From Chryseobacterium sp. OV279 (lineage in GTDB: Bacteria; Bacteroidota; Bacteroidia; Flavobacteriales; Weeksellaceae), in the NCBI RefSeq assembly GCF_900128945.1, contig NZ_FQUD01000004.1, positions 806,001 through 870,000 of the forward strand: a DNA stretch of 64,000 bases. The letters run 5' to 3'. How positions within the stretch are numbered: the first letter of the stretch is position 1; each line of letters starts with the position of its first letter. Of this stretch, positions 53,167 through 61,962 are shown piece by piece. A program made the translations under genes and the position numbers. A model generated the notes under the pieces. The model worked only from the letters and a program-made list of their open reading frames with translations, ran no database searches and was not told the origin of the DNA.

Positions 53167-53199
53167 AAAGAGCCTGAATGTAAAATTCAGGCTCTTTTT
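53167..53199. terminator. Bidirectional terminator
   Basis: AAAGAGCCTGAAT (53167-53179), loop GTAAA, ATTCAGGCTCTTT (53185-53197), a perfect 13-bp stem between converging genes. Confidence 0.92.
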
Positions 53200-53223
53200 A
53201 TGTAAAAGTTAATTTGGTGTGTA

Positions 53224-54240
53224 TTATCTTAATCCAGCTCTTGGGCCAGCTGCAGCCACTACAGCCTGCATTCTTGTTTTTTGGTTGGCAGAGAACATAA
53301 ACATAGCTTTGTCATCTACATAATCCATATAGTTCATAAACATCTGAGAACGGCTTACTCCTCCACAAGTTCTGTTTAAAGGATATGATGGTGTTCCATA
53401 GTTAGGGCCAGGAGAAGTTGGTGTGTCGTTAGAGTAATCTGTCTGGCAACCTGCATCAGATGATCCCCAAAGGTGAGGTAAGTTTAAATAGTGACCCACT
53501 TCGTGTGTAACGGTTCTTCCTAAGTTGAATGGAGCAGAAGCACCTGTTTTTCCTATGTATTGGTAACCGATTACAAGACCGTCATACCATAATCCTGCAG
53601 ATTCAGGATAGTAAGCATATCCTAATGTTCCAGGCTGGTTGTTCTCGTCAAGGATAGAATTCACTACCCAAATATTCATATTTTTAGTTGCGTCTGTAGC
53701 GTTGATCCCTCCGGTAGTTGCTTTTTTCATTTCTTCCAGATCAGATCTCCACGCTGTTTTTGTGCTTTGCTTACGGTTGGTAGCCACCAGTTTGAAACTG
53801 ATTTTTACGTTTCCGGCAGCAGAAGGCTGGAATGCGGCAGGGATTTTATTGATATCAGAATTGGTAGCACCGTAATCAGCATTCAGTACTGCGATTTGTT
53901 CTGCGATTCTTGCATCAGAAACATTCTGGGCAGCTGTATTATAGATTACATTGAAGACAACCGGAATTTCAACCGTACCATCTGCAAGGACTTTGCCCAT
54001 GGAAAGGTCTCTTAAAAAGTTTTCAGACTGTAATTCGTTAGCTTCGAACTTAGCTCTTAATGCAGGATTGCTTTTAAGGGCTTTTTCTCTGATAAGGTCA
54101 GAAGGGCAGGCTCTTTTTGATGCAGGCATACCGGAAGAGGTAGAGACATCCTGTGAAGCTTCCTCCTGATTGGAGATATTATCGCTGTTACAGGCTGACA
54201 TGAAGCTCAGGATGAGAGCTCCAAATAATAGCTTTTTCAT
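53224..54240 (-). CDS. M43-family zinc metalloprotease lipoprotein, paralogue 1
   Basis: 338 residues with a lipoprotein signal ending FMSAC (Cys17) and an Asn/Asp/Glu-rich stretch after it. The propeptide-like region runs to about residue 90; the catalytic domain has HEVGHYLNLPHLWG (HExxHxxxxxH: His246, Glu247, His250, His256) and the Met-turn MNYMDYVDD. M43 (pappalysin/cytophagalysin) enzymes are secreted endopeptidases. It is the paralogue of 57439-58440; the two share CGGVSRS(Q/T)MFMNYMDY and end in GPRAGLR. It has its own promoter. Confidence 0.93.
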   Translation of the reverse strand: MKKLLFGALILSFMSACNSDNISNQEEASQDVSTSSGMPASKRACPSDLIREKALKSNPALRAKFEANELQSENFLRDLSMGKVLADGTVEIPVVFNVIYNTAAQNVSDARIAEQIAVLNADYGATNSDINKIPAAFQPSAAGNVKISFKLVATNRKQSTKTAWRSDLEEMKKATTGGINATDATKNMNIWVVNSILDENNQPGTLGYAYYPESAGLWYDGLVIGYQYIGKTGASAPFNLGRTVTHEVGHYLNLPHLWGSSDAGCQTDYSNDTPTSPGPNYGTPSYPLNRTCGGVSRSQMFMNYMDYVDDKAMFMFSANQKTRMQAVVAAAGPRAGLR

Positions 54241-54266
54241 ATATAAATTATTATTGGTTTGGTCTC

Positions 54267-54297
54267 CAAATTTATATTATAAAAAATTAATAAACAA
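54267..54297 (-). promoter_or_regulatory. Promoter of M43 paralogue 1
   Basis: On the minus strand TTG (54295-54297), 20 bases, TAAATTTG (54267-54274), 26 bases before the ATG. Confidence 0.55.
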
Positions 54298-54560
54298 GAT
54301 AATTTGAAAAATATTTAAATATTTTTCATTGAATACCACTTGTTGTTGAATATTATTTATGTTTTTGTTGATTTAGTTGAATTTTAATCATATCACGAAT
54401 GTGTGTCTAATTATTTTATCTTTAAATTTATTTTTATTGAAAATAATACTATAAAATATTCAAAATGATTTATATTTTTAAGTGTAATTTTTGCCTTTTA
54501 ATTAAGCGGAAGAATTGTTTCTAATGTCGGATATAAATGGTTCCAGACGCGTTTTCAGGT

Positions 54561-54623
54561 TTAATCTATCATAATACTGGATCCGGTGGCTTCAATAGTT
54601 TTGGAGCTACTATTTTTAATCAT
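54561..54623 (-). CDS. Doubtful 20-residue frame after the NarL regulator
   Basis: ATG at 54623, nine bases after the response regulator stop, reading MIKNSSSKTIEATGSSIMID. GC content is higher than in the surrounding AT-rich gap. It could be a small peptide of the operon or chance. Confidence 0.15.
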   Translation of the reverse strand: MIKNSSSKTIEATGSSIMID

Positions 54624-54632
54624 GATTTCTTT

Positions 54633-55277
54633 TTATTCACCTGCAAAACCATTTTTAATGGCGAATACCGCTAATCCCACACGTGTTTTCAAATCTAATT
54701 TGTCGCAAAGCTGGTCGCGATAGCTTTCTACGGTTCTCGGGCTGCAGCACATTCTGTCTGCAATTTCCTTGTAACTTAATTCTGTTACGGTGTATTTCAG
54801 GAATTCTCTTTCACGGTCTGATATTTTTATGGCATTTTCTGTTTCCTTGTCCTTGTTCAGATTAGAGAATATGATTTTTGATGCCCATTCAGGATAGAAA
54901 AATCCGTCTGAATTCAATTTTGTCAATGCCGTTTCAAGATCTTTGGGATGGGTGTTTTTCAGCAGGTATCCTTTTGCACCGTTTTTGATCATCTTAATCA
55001 CACTGTTGTCATCGCCCTGCATACTCAGCGCCATTACTTTGATGTCCGGATGATTCTTCGTAAGCCATGCAGCGGTTTCAAAACCATCCATGATCGGCAT
55101 GCTGATATCCAGCAGGATGATGTCCGGAATTTTACCGTTATTTTCAAATTTTTCAATCAGATCTTTACCGTTTTCACATACATAGATGACCTCGAAATCA
55201 CTGAAATTTCCAATAATTCCTTCTAATGCTTTGGCAATAAGGATATGATCATCAACGATTACTATTGTTTTTTTCAT
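54633..55277 (-). CDS. NarL/LuxR-family response regulator
   Basis: 214 residues: receiver with VDDH, phospho-acceptor Asp57 (LLDISMPI) and Lys in YLLKNTHPKD; C-terminal LuxR helix-turn-helix (about 150-205) with LSYKEIADRMCCSPRTVESYR. It overlaps the kinase gene by four bases (translational coupling). The flanking M43 protease genes are plausible targets by position only. Confidence 0.93.
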   Translation of the reverse strand: MKKTIVIVDDHILIAKALEGIIGNFSDFEVIYVCENGKDLIEKFENNGKIPDIILLDISMPIMDGFETAAWLTKNHPDIKVMALSMQGDDNSVIKMIKNGAKGYLLKNTHPKDLETALTKLNSDGFFYPEWASKIIFSNLNKDKETENAIKISDREREFLKYTVTELSYKEIADRMCCSPRTVESYRDQLCDKLDLKTRVGLAVFAIKNGFAGE

Positions 55278-56059
55278 GGTTGTTTTTTTAAGATAATATT
55301 GAGGATAGTTCCGGCATTTTCCCGGCTTTCAAAGCTGAAATCTGCACCTATGATGGCTGCTCTGTTTTTCATATTGGTCAGGCCGATACCATTGGATTTT
55401 ATCTTCGTGCTGTCGAATCCGGTACCGTCATCTCTAAGGTTGAGCTCCCAGAGAATGTCGTCAGAAGTGTTCAGATTGATGAAAATATTTTTGCATTGTG
55501 CATGCTTGATGCTGTTCTGGATAAATTCCTGAGTGATTCTAAGCAATACATTTTTGTGAACAAATCCGAGGTCAAGCTGCTTGAAATTATGTTCAAAAGT
55601 AACATGGCATCTTTTAAAAGTATTGGTGTTGTCTACCTCTTCCTGGATTAAAGTTACAATTTCCTTTTGATTGATGTTGTCATCTGTCAGTGTTTTTGAA
55701 AGGCTTCTCAAATCCTGCAGAGATTGGTTGATGATTTGGGAAACCTGATCGATTCTCTCACTGACCTCAGGAACCCGGTTTTCGTAAAGGAGCTGCTGGG
55801 TATAAAGGCTTACCAGTGTCAGTTTCTGCCCTATATTATCATGGAGTTCCCGTCCTATTTGCTGCATCGTTGCCTGCTGGATTTCCAGCTGAGTAGCCAA
55901 AAGTTCTCGTTTGTGAATTTCATTTTTCACCTCAATTTCATTCATATATTCTCTCTTCCTCTGCTTGTACTTTCTGATGTATACCATAACGGCAGCTACA
56001 AAAAGCACAAAGAAGATGTTGAATAGAATGATGGTTATTATGAGCTCCGTTTTCCCCAT
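55274..56059 (-). CDS. NarX-type sensor histidine kinase
   Basis: 261 residues: one N-terminal membrane helix (about 6-28), a short coiled segment, then HisKA_3 (IGRELHDNIGQKLTLVSLYT, phospho-His in ELHDN) and HATPase (RDDGTGFD, NGIGLTNMKNRA). There is no periplasmic sensor domain of note, so sensing may come through the membrane protein encoded directly upstream, whose 3' end overlaps this gene by 22 bases. Confidence 0.92.
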   Translation of the reverse strand: MGKTELIITIILFNIFFVLFVAAVMVYIRKYKQRKREYMNEIEVKNEIHKRELLATQLEIQQATMQQIGRELHDNIGQKLTLVSLYTQQLLYENRVPEVSERIDQVSQIINQSLQDLRSLSKTLTDDNINQKEIVTLIQEEVDNTNTFKRCHVTFEHNFKQLDLGFVHKNVLLRITQEFIQNSIKHAQCKNIFINLNTSDDILWELNLRDDGTGFDSTKIKSNGIGLTNMKNRAAIIGADFSFESRENAGTILNIILKKQP

Positions 56060-56688
56060 ATGAATGAAATTGAGAATAAAAGATACATTATAATTCCGGA
56101 TACCAGAAAATAATTAAAATACATGTCCCAGAGTTCTTTATACTTGGCAAGAAGACTGAAAAATGTCCAGAAAGGCAGTGTTCCGATATAAAATAGAGTT
56201 ACCCCTAAATTGATATAAAACATTTTGTTCTTACTGAAGTTTAAAATTTCAGTGGAATTAATCTGCCTGTAGTATTCCATAATCACAAGTACCATCAGTA
56301 TAAGACATCCAAATGTATAGTTGAAAGAGAAAATAATCTTTTTTGTGGTAAAGAATATTTCACTGGGTAAAAATGACAATAAATACAGTCCTGATAGTGT
56401 ATAGAAGAGTTTAGGCCTTTCCAATGATTTTGCGGCATATAGCCAATAAAAGAAAAGGAATTCAACAGGAATGACAAAATAATTGAAAAACTTGGGCTTA
56501 TCATATTCTATCAGATGATGTCCCCATTTTCCTATGACTTCACACAAAAACATAAGAATAAGATAAAAAGAGAAATACTTCCAATATCTGTCCGTATTAC
56601 CACGGTTATAGTAAATAATGGATATTAGGGCAGCAAGTCCTTCTATCCATATTAGGGATTCCTGAAGTATCTTCTGAAAATCAGTCAT
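56038..56688 (-). CDS. Multi-pass membrane protein of the NarL-type operon
   Basis: 216 residues with about six membrane helices (YWKYFSFYLILMFLCEVIGK, FNYFVIPVEFLFFYWLYAA, LSGLYLLSFLPSEIFF, FGCLILMVLVIMEYY, FYINLGVTLFYIGTLPFW, FLVSGIIMYLLFSISFIWG). No family was recognised with certainty. Its overlap with the kinase gene points to a joint sensing unit, an inference. It starts 27 bases after the 181-residue gene. Confidence 0.8.
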   Translation of the reverse strand: MTDFQKILQESLIWIEGLAALISIIYYNRGNTDRYWKYFSFYLILMFLCEVIGKWGHHLIEYDKPKFFNYFVIPVEFLFFYWLYAAKSLERPKLFYTLSGLYLLSFLPSEIFFTTKKIIFSFNYTFGCLILMVLVIMEYYRQINSTEILNFSKNKMFYINLGVTLFYIGTLPFWTFFSLLAKYKELWDMYFNYFLVSGIIMYLLFSISFIWGKRSS

Positions 56689-56715
56689 GTGTCTTATCGG
56701 ATGAAAAATATATTA

Positions 56716-57261
56716 TTAATTAGGAAACTGTTCAACTTTTGTATCGTGTGGCGGAGATAATGTTCCGTGATTTTCTGCAAGTGTATCCCCATCTGATCCT
56801 CCCGGACCTTTTTTTGCGGCCATAGCCAACGTAGAACCTTCAGCTGAAGGACAGAAATCATAGTTAAGCATTTCACCTGTTTCATCAGCTTTCTTTAAAG
56901 TGGGAATCATCACCAAGGTGTGTCTTTCTGCATACTCCCTTTCTACCGGATGACTTTCCATAATGGCCCAGTCTTCTGCTTTTGGATAGGCTGCATAATA
57001 GAATCTGATGCCCAGATCTGCTTCGGAAACTTCAGGGTTTGCTTTTGCAGCTTCACTTTCTATGCACGCAATGAATTTTTTCAATTTAGGAAGGTCAAAC
57101 CATATGGAGTGGGAGTCGGTAATTCCCAATTCTTTATTTACAGCCTGCATCTGATTGTCTCTGTAGTTGGAAATCAACTTCTGAACAAGCTCCGAGGCAA
57201 TGGTGTTTGTCCCAGAAACGGCTTCAAGGGTTCCGTCCTCTAAAGTAGGTTTTGTTTTCAT
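56716..57261 (-). CDS. Hypothetical protein, first gene of the NarL-type operon
   Basis: 181 residues, no signal peptide or membrane segment. Segments seen: VQKLISNYRDNQMQAVNK, HSIWFDLPKLKKFIACIE, LGIRFYYAAYPKAEDWAI, RHTLVMIPTLKKADETG; the tail is Gly/Ser/Pro-rich and disordered. No family was recognised. Position suggests co-transcription with the membrane protein, kinase and regulator. Confidence 0.75.
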   Translation of the reverse strand: MKTKPTLEDGTLEAVSGTNTIASELVQKLISNYRDNQMQAVNKELGITDSHSIWFDLPKLKKFIACIESEAAKANPEVSEADLGIRFYYAAYPKAEDWAIMESHPVEREYAERHTLVMIPTLKKADETGEMLNYDFCPSAEGSTLAMAAKKGPGGSDGDTLAENHGTLSPPHDTKVEQFPN

Positions 57262-57390
57262 AACGTTAGTTTTATAAAAGAATGTTAGTTAGTAGTGCAA
57301 ATTTCGTAATTTTTTATGTTAAGTAGTATGTGTTTTTTCCCCTTAATTTTCCGTGATTTTACGGATTGCAAATTAGACTATAAAACAATA

Positions 57391-57416
57391 AAGTCCCCAA
57401 ATAATTTGAGGACCTT
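57391..57416 (-). terminator. Hairpin after M43 paralogue 2
   Basis: On the minus strand AAGGTCCTCAAAT faces ATTTGGGGACTT with one bulge, followed by TATTGTTTT. Confidence 0.55.
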
Positions 57417-57438
57417 ATGTTTGTTATGATGATTGTCT

Positions 57439-58440
57439 CTATAATAATCTCAATCCGGCTCTTGGACCGTTAGCAGAAATGGAAGCCTGCATTCTGTCGT
57501 TTTGTTTTTTTGTAAACATGAACAGGGTAGTTTCATCAGAATAATCCATATAATTCATGAACATGGTAGAACGGGATACACCGCCGCATGTTTCCATTTT
57601 AGGATAAGAAGGAACGCCTCTGTGGTTGGTGATCTGTTGTGGAGTGTCATCTACGAAGTCATTTCCGCAATTAGCATCACCCCAGATGTGTCTTAGGTTC
57701 AGGTAATGGCCTACTTCGTGTACCGTAACTCTTCCTTTATTGTGAGTGGCTACCGGTCCGCCTTCACCTACATATTCGTCCATCATGACTACACCGTCAT
57801 TCCAAAGACCTGCAGATTCAGGGAAAGTCGCATATCCAAGTACATATCCGGTTTGGTATGGCATATAGTTTACTACCCAGATATTCAGATATTTGGTAGG
57901 GTCTGTAGCGTTGATTCCTCCTGTTGAAGTTTTTTTCATATTATCATTAGGAGCCCAGTTGGAGGTGGTTGTAGATTTTCTGTTGATCTGAACCAGTCTG
58001 AATTTGATCTTCGTGTCTCCGGCATTCACAGGCTGGAATGCAGCAGGGATATTGGAAACATTGGCGTGAGTGGAAGCGAAAGCCTTGTTCAGGACATCGA
58101 TCTGTGAGTTGATTCTCGCGTCAGATACATTATTCGTTGAGTTGGTGTACAGAACATTGAAGATAACCGGGATTTCTACGCTGCCGTCCGGAAGCACTTT
58201 GCCCATTTTCTTTTGCTCAATATAATCTGCGGTGTTGTTTTCGATCTGAAGCATACGCTGTGCGGCCTCAGGATTCTCTGAAAGAAATTTTTGTCTCACC
58301 AAATCCGAGCCGCAGATGGCTGCTGATTTATCTGCCATGGAAGGCTGATCCGGAGTCTTGTTTTCGGAAGCGAGATTTTCTGATTCGTTGTTACACGACA
58401 CAAAAAGAGTAATCAATACTCCTAGTACTGCTTTTTTCAT
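57439..58440 (-). CDS. M43-family zinc metalloprotease lipoprotein, paralogue 2
   Basis: 333 residues with a lipoprotein signal ending FVSC (Cys16). Catalytic HEVGHYLNLRHIWG with His241, Glu242, His245 and His251; Met-turn MNYMDYSDE. The propeptide carries MGKVLPDGSVEIPVIFNVLY, nearly the same as in paralogue 1. It is separated from paralogue 1 by the four-gene NarL-type operon, all on the same strand. A TACATTTG box at 58472-58479 (minus) fits a promoter 31 bases before the ATG. Confidence 0.93.
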   Translation of the reverse strand: MKKAVLGVLITLFVSCNNESENLASENKTPDQPSMADKSAAICGSDLVRQKFLSENPEAAQRMLQIENNTADYIEQKKMGKVLPDGSVEIPVIFNVLYTNSTNNVSDARINSQIDVLNKAFASTHANVSNIPAAFQPVNAGDTKIKFRLVQINRKSTTTSNWAPNDNMKKTSTGGINATDPTKYLNIWVVNYMPYQTGYVLGYATFPESAGLWNDGVVMMDEYVGEGGPVATHNKGRVTVHEVGHYLNLRHIWGDANCGNDFVDDTPQQITNHRGVPSYPKMETCGGVSRSTMFMNYMDYSDETTLFMFTKKQNDRMQASISANGPRAGLRLL

Positions 58441-58471
58441 AATATAAATGGTTTGTGGTTTGAATGTGTCA

Positions 58472-58479
58472 CAAATGTA
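58472..58479 (-). promoter_or_regulatory. -7 box for M43 paralogue 2
   Basis: TACATTTG on the minus strand; the -33 region lacks TTG. Confidence 0.45.
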
Positions 58480-58671
58480 TGAAAAATATGTATTGATTGA
58501 TTATTATTTAATGATTTAACGTTATTTGTTGATAATATGATATTTTATTGAAGTTTAAATTATTCGTTAAATTATTTATTTTATTGAAATATTTTAATCA
58601 TTCTATTAATATATCAAATTGATAGACTATGTCTTTTAAATTTTGTGAAAAATAATAATTGATGTTAAAAG

Positions 58672-58700
58672 CAAAAAAAAACCGGAGAAAAAATCTCCGG
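58672..58700 (-). terminator. Terminator of the two-peptide unit
   Basis: CCGGAGA (58682-58688) and TCTCCGG (58694-58700) followed on the minus strand by TTTTTTTTT. Confidence 0.88.
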
Positions 58701-58709
58701 CCTGTGTGA

Positions 58710-58862
58710 TTAGATACAAGGATATTTTTTGGGATCCCTGCAGATATTCCAGTTCGAACAGCAGAGTCCGGTTGGGCAGTTCATATCAATGTCGCATTCT
58801 GTAATGATCGCCGTTCCGCTACCACTGATTTTCTTTAAATCATTTCTTTTTAACTTTTTCAT
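58710..58862 (-). CDS. Six-cysteine peptide with GG-type leader, member A
   Basis: A 50-residue frame: leader MKKLKRNDLKKISGSG, then a short hydrophobic step and six cysteines at residues 23, 29, 34, 35, 41 and 49 (CDIDMNCPTGLCCSNWNIC). The leader resembles the LKxIxGG leaders of Bacteroidota bacteriocin-like peptides and natural-product precursors, though the usual GG is GSG here. No modification or export gene is visible nearby. It shares the leader with member B, 16 bases upstream, and a terminator follows; the two should be co-transcribed. Confidence 0.75.
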   Translation of the reverse strand: MKKLKRNDLKKISGSGTAIITECDIDMNCPTGLCCSNWNICRDPKKYPCI

Positions 58863-58878
58863 ACGATGATTTTATGGG

Positions 58879-59055
58879 TTAATCAATAAGGCCTGGACGA
58901 CATTCAAGCTGTCCGCAATTAATGTTGATTTGTGAACAACGTTCCGTTGCGCAAGTTCCGCTGGTGGAGCCATCAGGGTAAGTAAATATGTTACATCGAC
59001 AGTCAATTTTTCCTCCCAAAATGGTTTTTAGTGAGCTTCTTTTTAGCTTTTTCAT
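58879..59055 (-). CDS. Six-cysteine peptide with GG-type leader, member B
   Basis: A 58-residue frame: leader MKKLKRSSLKTILGG ending in a true double glycine at 14-15, then a core with six cysteines at residues 19, 21, 35, 40, 47 and 52. The core sequence is unlike member A apart from the cysteine count. Cleavage after GG by a C39-type peptidase-transporter would be expected, but none is in the window. A TATATTTG box at 59101-59108 (minus) lies 45 bases before the ATG. Confidence 0.75.
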   Translation of the reverse strand: MKKLKRSSLKTILGGKIDCRCNIFTYPDGSTSGTCATERCSQININCGQLECRPGLID

Positions 59056-59100
59056 GTTGATTTTGTTTTAGTTATTAATTTGTTTGGTTTTATAAAGATA

Positions 59101-59108
59101 CAAATATA
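59101..59108 (-). promoter_or_regulatory. -7 box for the two-peptide unit
   Basis: TATATTTG on the minus strand matches TAnnTTTG; it sits between the clpB terminator and the first peptide gene. Confidence 0.5.
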
Positions 59109-59132
59109 TCACCGTCTTTTGATAAAATTTAG

Positions 59133-59171
59133 CATAAAAAAATAAGTGATGCAGATTGGGCTGCACCACTT
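59133..59171 (-). terminator. Terminator after clpB
   Basis: AAGTG-A-TGCAG and CTGCA-C-CACTT form a 10-bp stem with one mismatch (59144-59171), followed on the minus strand by TTATTTTTTTAT. Confidence 0.8.
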
Positions 59172-59204
59172 ACTTACAAAAATAATATATATGAAAAAAA
59201 CTAC

Positions 59205-61799
59205 TTATTGATCTGTCGGTCTGAAAACCAAACCGGTTTCTTCGAAATAATCTAAAGTGATTCTGTCGCCATCATTCACCGTTCCTGCAAGAATCTCTCT
59301 GGATAATTTATTTAATACTTCCTGCTGGATCACTCTTTTCAAAGGTCTCGCTCCGAAGGAAGGATCATACCCTTTATTCATTAGATAATCTACTGCATCC
59401 TGCGTGGCTGTCATGATAATGTTTCGTTTACCAAGCATATCATTATAACCTCTCAGCTGATACTGAACAATTTTTCCGATCTCTTTTTTGTTTAAAGGCT
59501 GGAATAATACCACTTCATCAATTCTGTTGAGGAATTCCGGACGCAGCGTCTGTTTCAGAAGATCAAAAACTTCATCTTTTGTTTTGCTGACGATTTGATC
59601 CTGGTTTTCCTCGGTGATATTTTCAAAATTCTCCTGGATCAGGTGTGAACCTAAATTGGAAGTCATAATGATGATTGAATTTTTAAAATTCACCACCCGT
59701 CCTTTATTATCCGTCAGACGTCCGTCATCCAATACCTGAAGTAAAGTGTTGAAAACATCCGGATGCGCTTTTTCAATTTCATCCAGAAGAACTACAGAAT
59801 AGGGTCTTCTTCTTACCGCTTCCGTCAGCTGTCCGCCTTCATCATAACCCACGTATCCCGGAGGAGCCCCTACAAGTCTGGAAACACTGTGTCTTTCCTG
59901 GTATTCACTCATATCGATTCGCGTCATATTATTCTCATCATCGAATAAATATTCTGCCAAAGCTTTAGCAAGCTCCGTTTTACCAACACCGGTTGTTCCT
60001 AAGAATAAGAAAGATCCGATCGGTTTCTTATCATCACTTAATCCGGCTCTGTTTCTTCTGATGGCATCTGCAACCGCTCCAATGGCTTCATCCTGTCCTA
60101 CAACACGGTGGTGAAGTTCGCCTTCAAGGTTCAACAGTTTCTCTCTTTCGGACTGGATAAGCTTGGTAACAGGAATTCCTGTCCATTTCGCAATTACTTC
60201 AGAGATATTTTCAGAAGTTACTTCCTCTTTAATTAATTCATTCTGATGGTTCTGCATCTCCAGCTCGAGTTTCTGCAAAGCATCTTCTTTTTCCTTTATT
60301 TTTCCGTACTGAATTTCTGCAACTTTCGCATAGTCACCTGCTCTTGAGGCTTTTTCTGCTTCCAGTTTTAAAGATTCAATATCTTTTTTGATCTGTGTTA
60401 AATCCTCAGATTTTTGTTTTTCTTTCAGCCACTTGGCATTGATCTCATTCCTTTCCTCAGAAATTTTTGAGATATCTTCTTTCAGGTGATCAATTTTGGT
60501 CTGGTTACCTTCTCTTGAAATAGCGGCCAGCTCAATTTCCAGCTGCATCAGTTTTCTGTCCAGTACATCCAGTTCTTCCGGTTTGGAATTGATCTCCATT
60601 CTCAACTTCGCTGAAGCTTCGTCAATAAGGTCAATCGCTTTATCCGGTAAAAATCGGTCTGAAATATATCTCTGAGACATTTCTACTGCCGCAATGATCG
60701 CTTCATCTTTGATCCTTACTTTATGGTGAGCCTCATATTTATCTTTAATTCCACGAAGGATAGAAATCGCAGACTCTGTATCCGGTTCTTCCACCATCAC
60801 TTTCTGGAAACGTCTTTCCAATGCTTTATCTTTTTCAAAATACTTTTGGTATTCATTTAAAGTCGTAGCACCGATCGCTCTTAATTCTCCTCTTGCCAAA
60901 GCCGGTTTCAGGATATTGGCTGCATCCATTGCACCTTCACCGCCTCCGGCTCCGACCAGCGTGTGAATCTCGTCGATGAAAAGAATAATCTGTCCTTCAG
61001 ACTTTATCACTTCATTCACCACAGATTTCAAACGTTCTTCAAACTCACCTTTGTATTTAGCTCCGGCAATTAATGCACCCATATCCAGAGAGTAAAGCGT
61101 TTTGTCCATCAGGTTTTCAGGAATATCTCCCGAAATAATACGGTGGGCAATACCTTCAGCAATCGCCGTTTTACCTACACCCGGTTCCCCGATAAGGATC
61201 GGATTGTTTTTTGTTCTTCTCGAAAGGATCTGAAGCACTCTTCTGATTTCTTCATCACGCCCGATCACCGGGTCCAGTTTTCCTTCCGCTGCTAATTCGT
61301 TGAAGTTTTTAGCATATTTATTTAAAGACTGATACGTTTCTTCCGAACTCGCAGAAGTAGCTTTGCTTCCTTTTCTTAATTCTTTAATGGCACCTTCCAA
61401 AAGACTTTTGGTAACGCCCATGTCCTTAAGCATTTTAGATACTTCAGAACCGGTTTCCAGTAACGTAAGCCATAAATGCTCAATCGTTACATATTCGTCG
61501 CCCATTTTCTTGGCAATGTTAGGGGCATCCAGCAATACTTTGTTCGCTGACTGGGAGAGGTAAATATTTCCTCCCTCAACTTTTGGAAGCTTTTCAATAT
61601 TCTCACGGTTGCGCTCTCTTACCAATGTAGCATCTGCTTCAGATTTTTTTAATAAGAAAGGCGATATATTTTCATCTACCTGAAAGATCCCTTCAAGTAT
61701 ATGTTGTGGTTCTATACTCTGATTGCCAAATTCCAGAGCAGTTTGCTGTGCCGCCTGGATGGCTTCCTGTGATTTTACAGTATATTGGTTTAAGTTCAT
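59205..61799 (-). CDS. clpB: ATP-dependent disaggregase ClpB
   Basis: 864-residue hexameric AAA+ chaperone that pulls proteins out of aggregates together with DnaK. N-domain (1-145, starts MNLNQYTVKSQEAIQAAQ); NBD1 with GEPGVGKTAIAEG and Walker B LFIDEIHTLVGAGG; the middle coiled coil (about 400-525, typical of ClpB and absent from ClpA/C short forms); NBD2 with GTTGVGKTELAKAL and VLLDEIEKAHPDVF; C-terminal D2 small domain. Length is normal. Two 13-bp direct repeats lie 165-220 bases upstream. Confidence 0.97.
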   Translation of the reverse strand: MNLNQYTVKSQEAIQAAQQTALEFGNQSIEPQHILEGIFQVDENISPFLLKKSEADATLVRERNRENIEKLPKVEGGNIYLSQSANKVLLDAPNIAKKMGDEYVTIEHLWLTLLETGSEVSKMLKDMGVTKSLLEGAIKELRKGSKATSASSEETYQSLNKYAKNFNELAAEGKLDPVIGRDEEIRRVLQILSRRTKNNPILIGEPGVGKTAIAEGIAHRIISGDIPENLMDKTLYSLDMGALIAGAKYKGEFEERLKSVVNEVIKSEGQIILFIDEIHTLVGAGGGEGAMDAANILKPALARGELRAIGATTLNEYQKYFEKDKALERRFQKVMVEEPDTESAISILRGIKDKYEAHHKVRIKDEAIIAAVEMSQRYISDRFLPDKAIDLIDEASAKLRMEINSKPEELDVLDRKLMQLEIELAAISREGNQTKIDHLKEDISKISEERNEINAKWLKEKQKSEDLTQIKKDIESLKLEAEKASRAGDYAKVAEIQYGKIKEKEDALQKLELEMQNHQNELIKEEVTSENISEVIAKWTGIPVTKLIQSEREKLLNLEGELHHRVVGQDEAIGAVADAIRRNRAGLSDDKKPIGSFLFLGTTGVGKTELAKALAEYLFDDENNMTRIDMSEYQERHSVSRLVGAPPGYVGYDEGGQLTEAVRRRPYSVVLLDEIEKAHPDVFNTLLQVLDDGRLTDNKGRVVNFKNSIIIMTSNLGSHLIQENFENITEENQDQIVSKTKDEVFDLLKQTLRPEFLNRIDEVVLFQPLNKKEIGKIVQYQLRGYNDMLGKRNIIMTATQDAVDYLMNKGYDPSFGARPLKRVIQQEVLNKLSREILAGTVNDGDRITLDYFEETGLVFRPTDQ

Positions 61800-61962
61800 A
61801 TTTTTTATGTTTTTTGTAATAATTTGTTGTTGGTTGTGCTTTAAAAAGACATCAAGAAACTGAATTTTGAGGCCCGGTTTCTTAATGCCATCAGTTATTT
61901 AATCATTTAATCGATTACCTTACCGCAAAAACTGTTCAATTATTAAATTTACAAAAAATATG

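Larger units (their letters stand above)
54241..54632. other. 392-bp AT-rich region
   Basis: Contains the M43 promoter, about 230 bp of very AT-rich sequence without obvious repeats, and a tiny minus-strand frame at 54561-54623. Nothing else was recognised. Confidence 0.5.

Noticed and set aside
57281..57295. AATGTTAGTTAGTAG also found at 63225-63239 over the paaK operator
   Set aside because: A 15-base match is expected by chance a few times in 64 kb of AT-rich DNA, and this copy lacks the left half of the palindrome.
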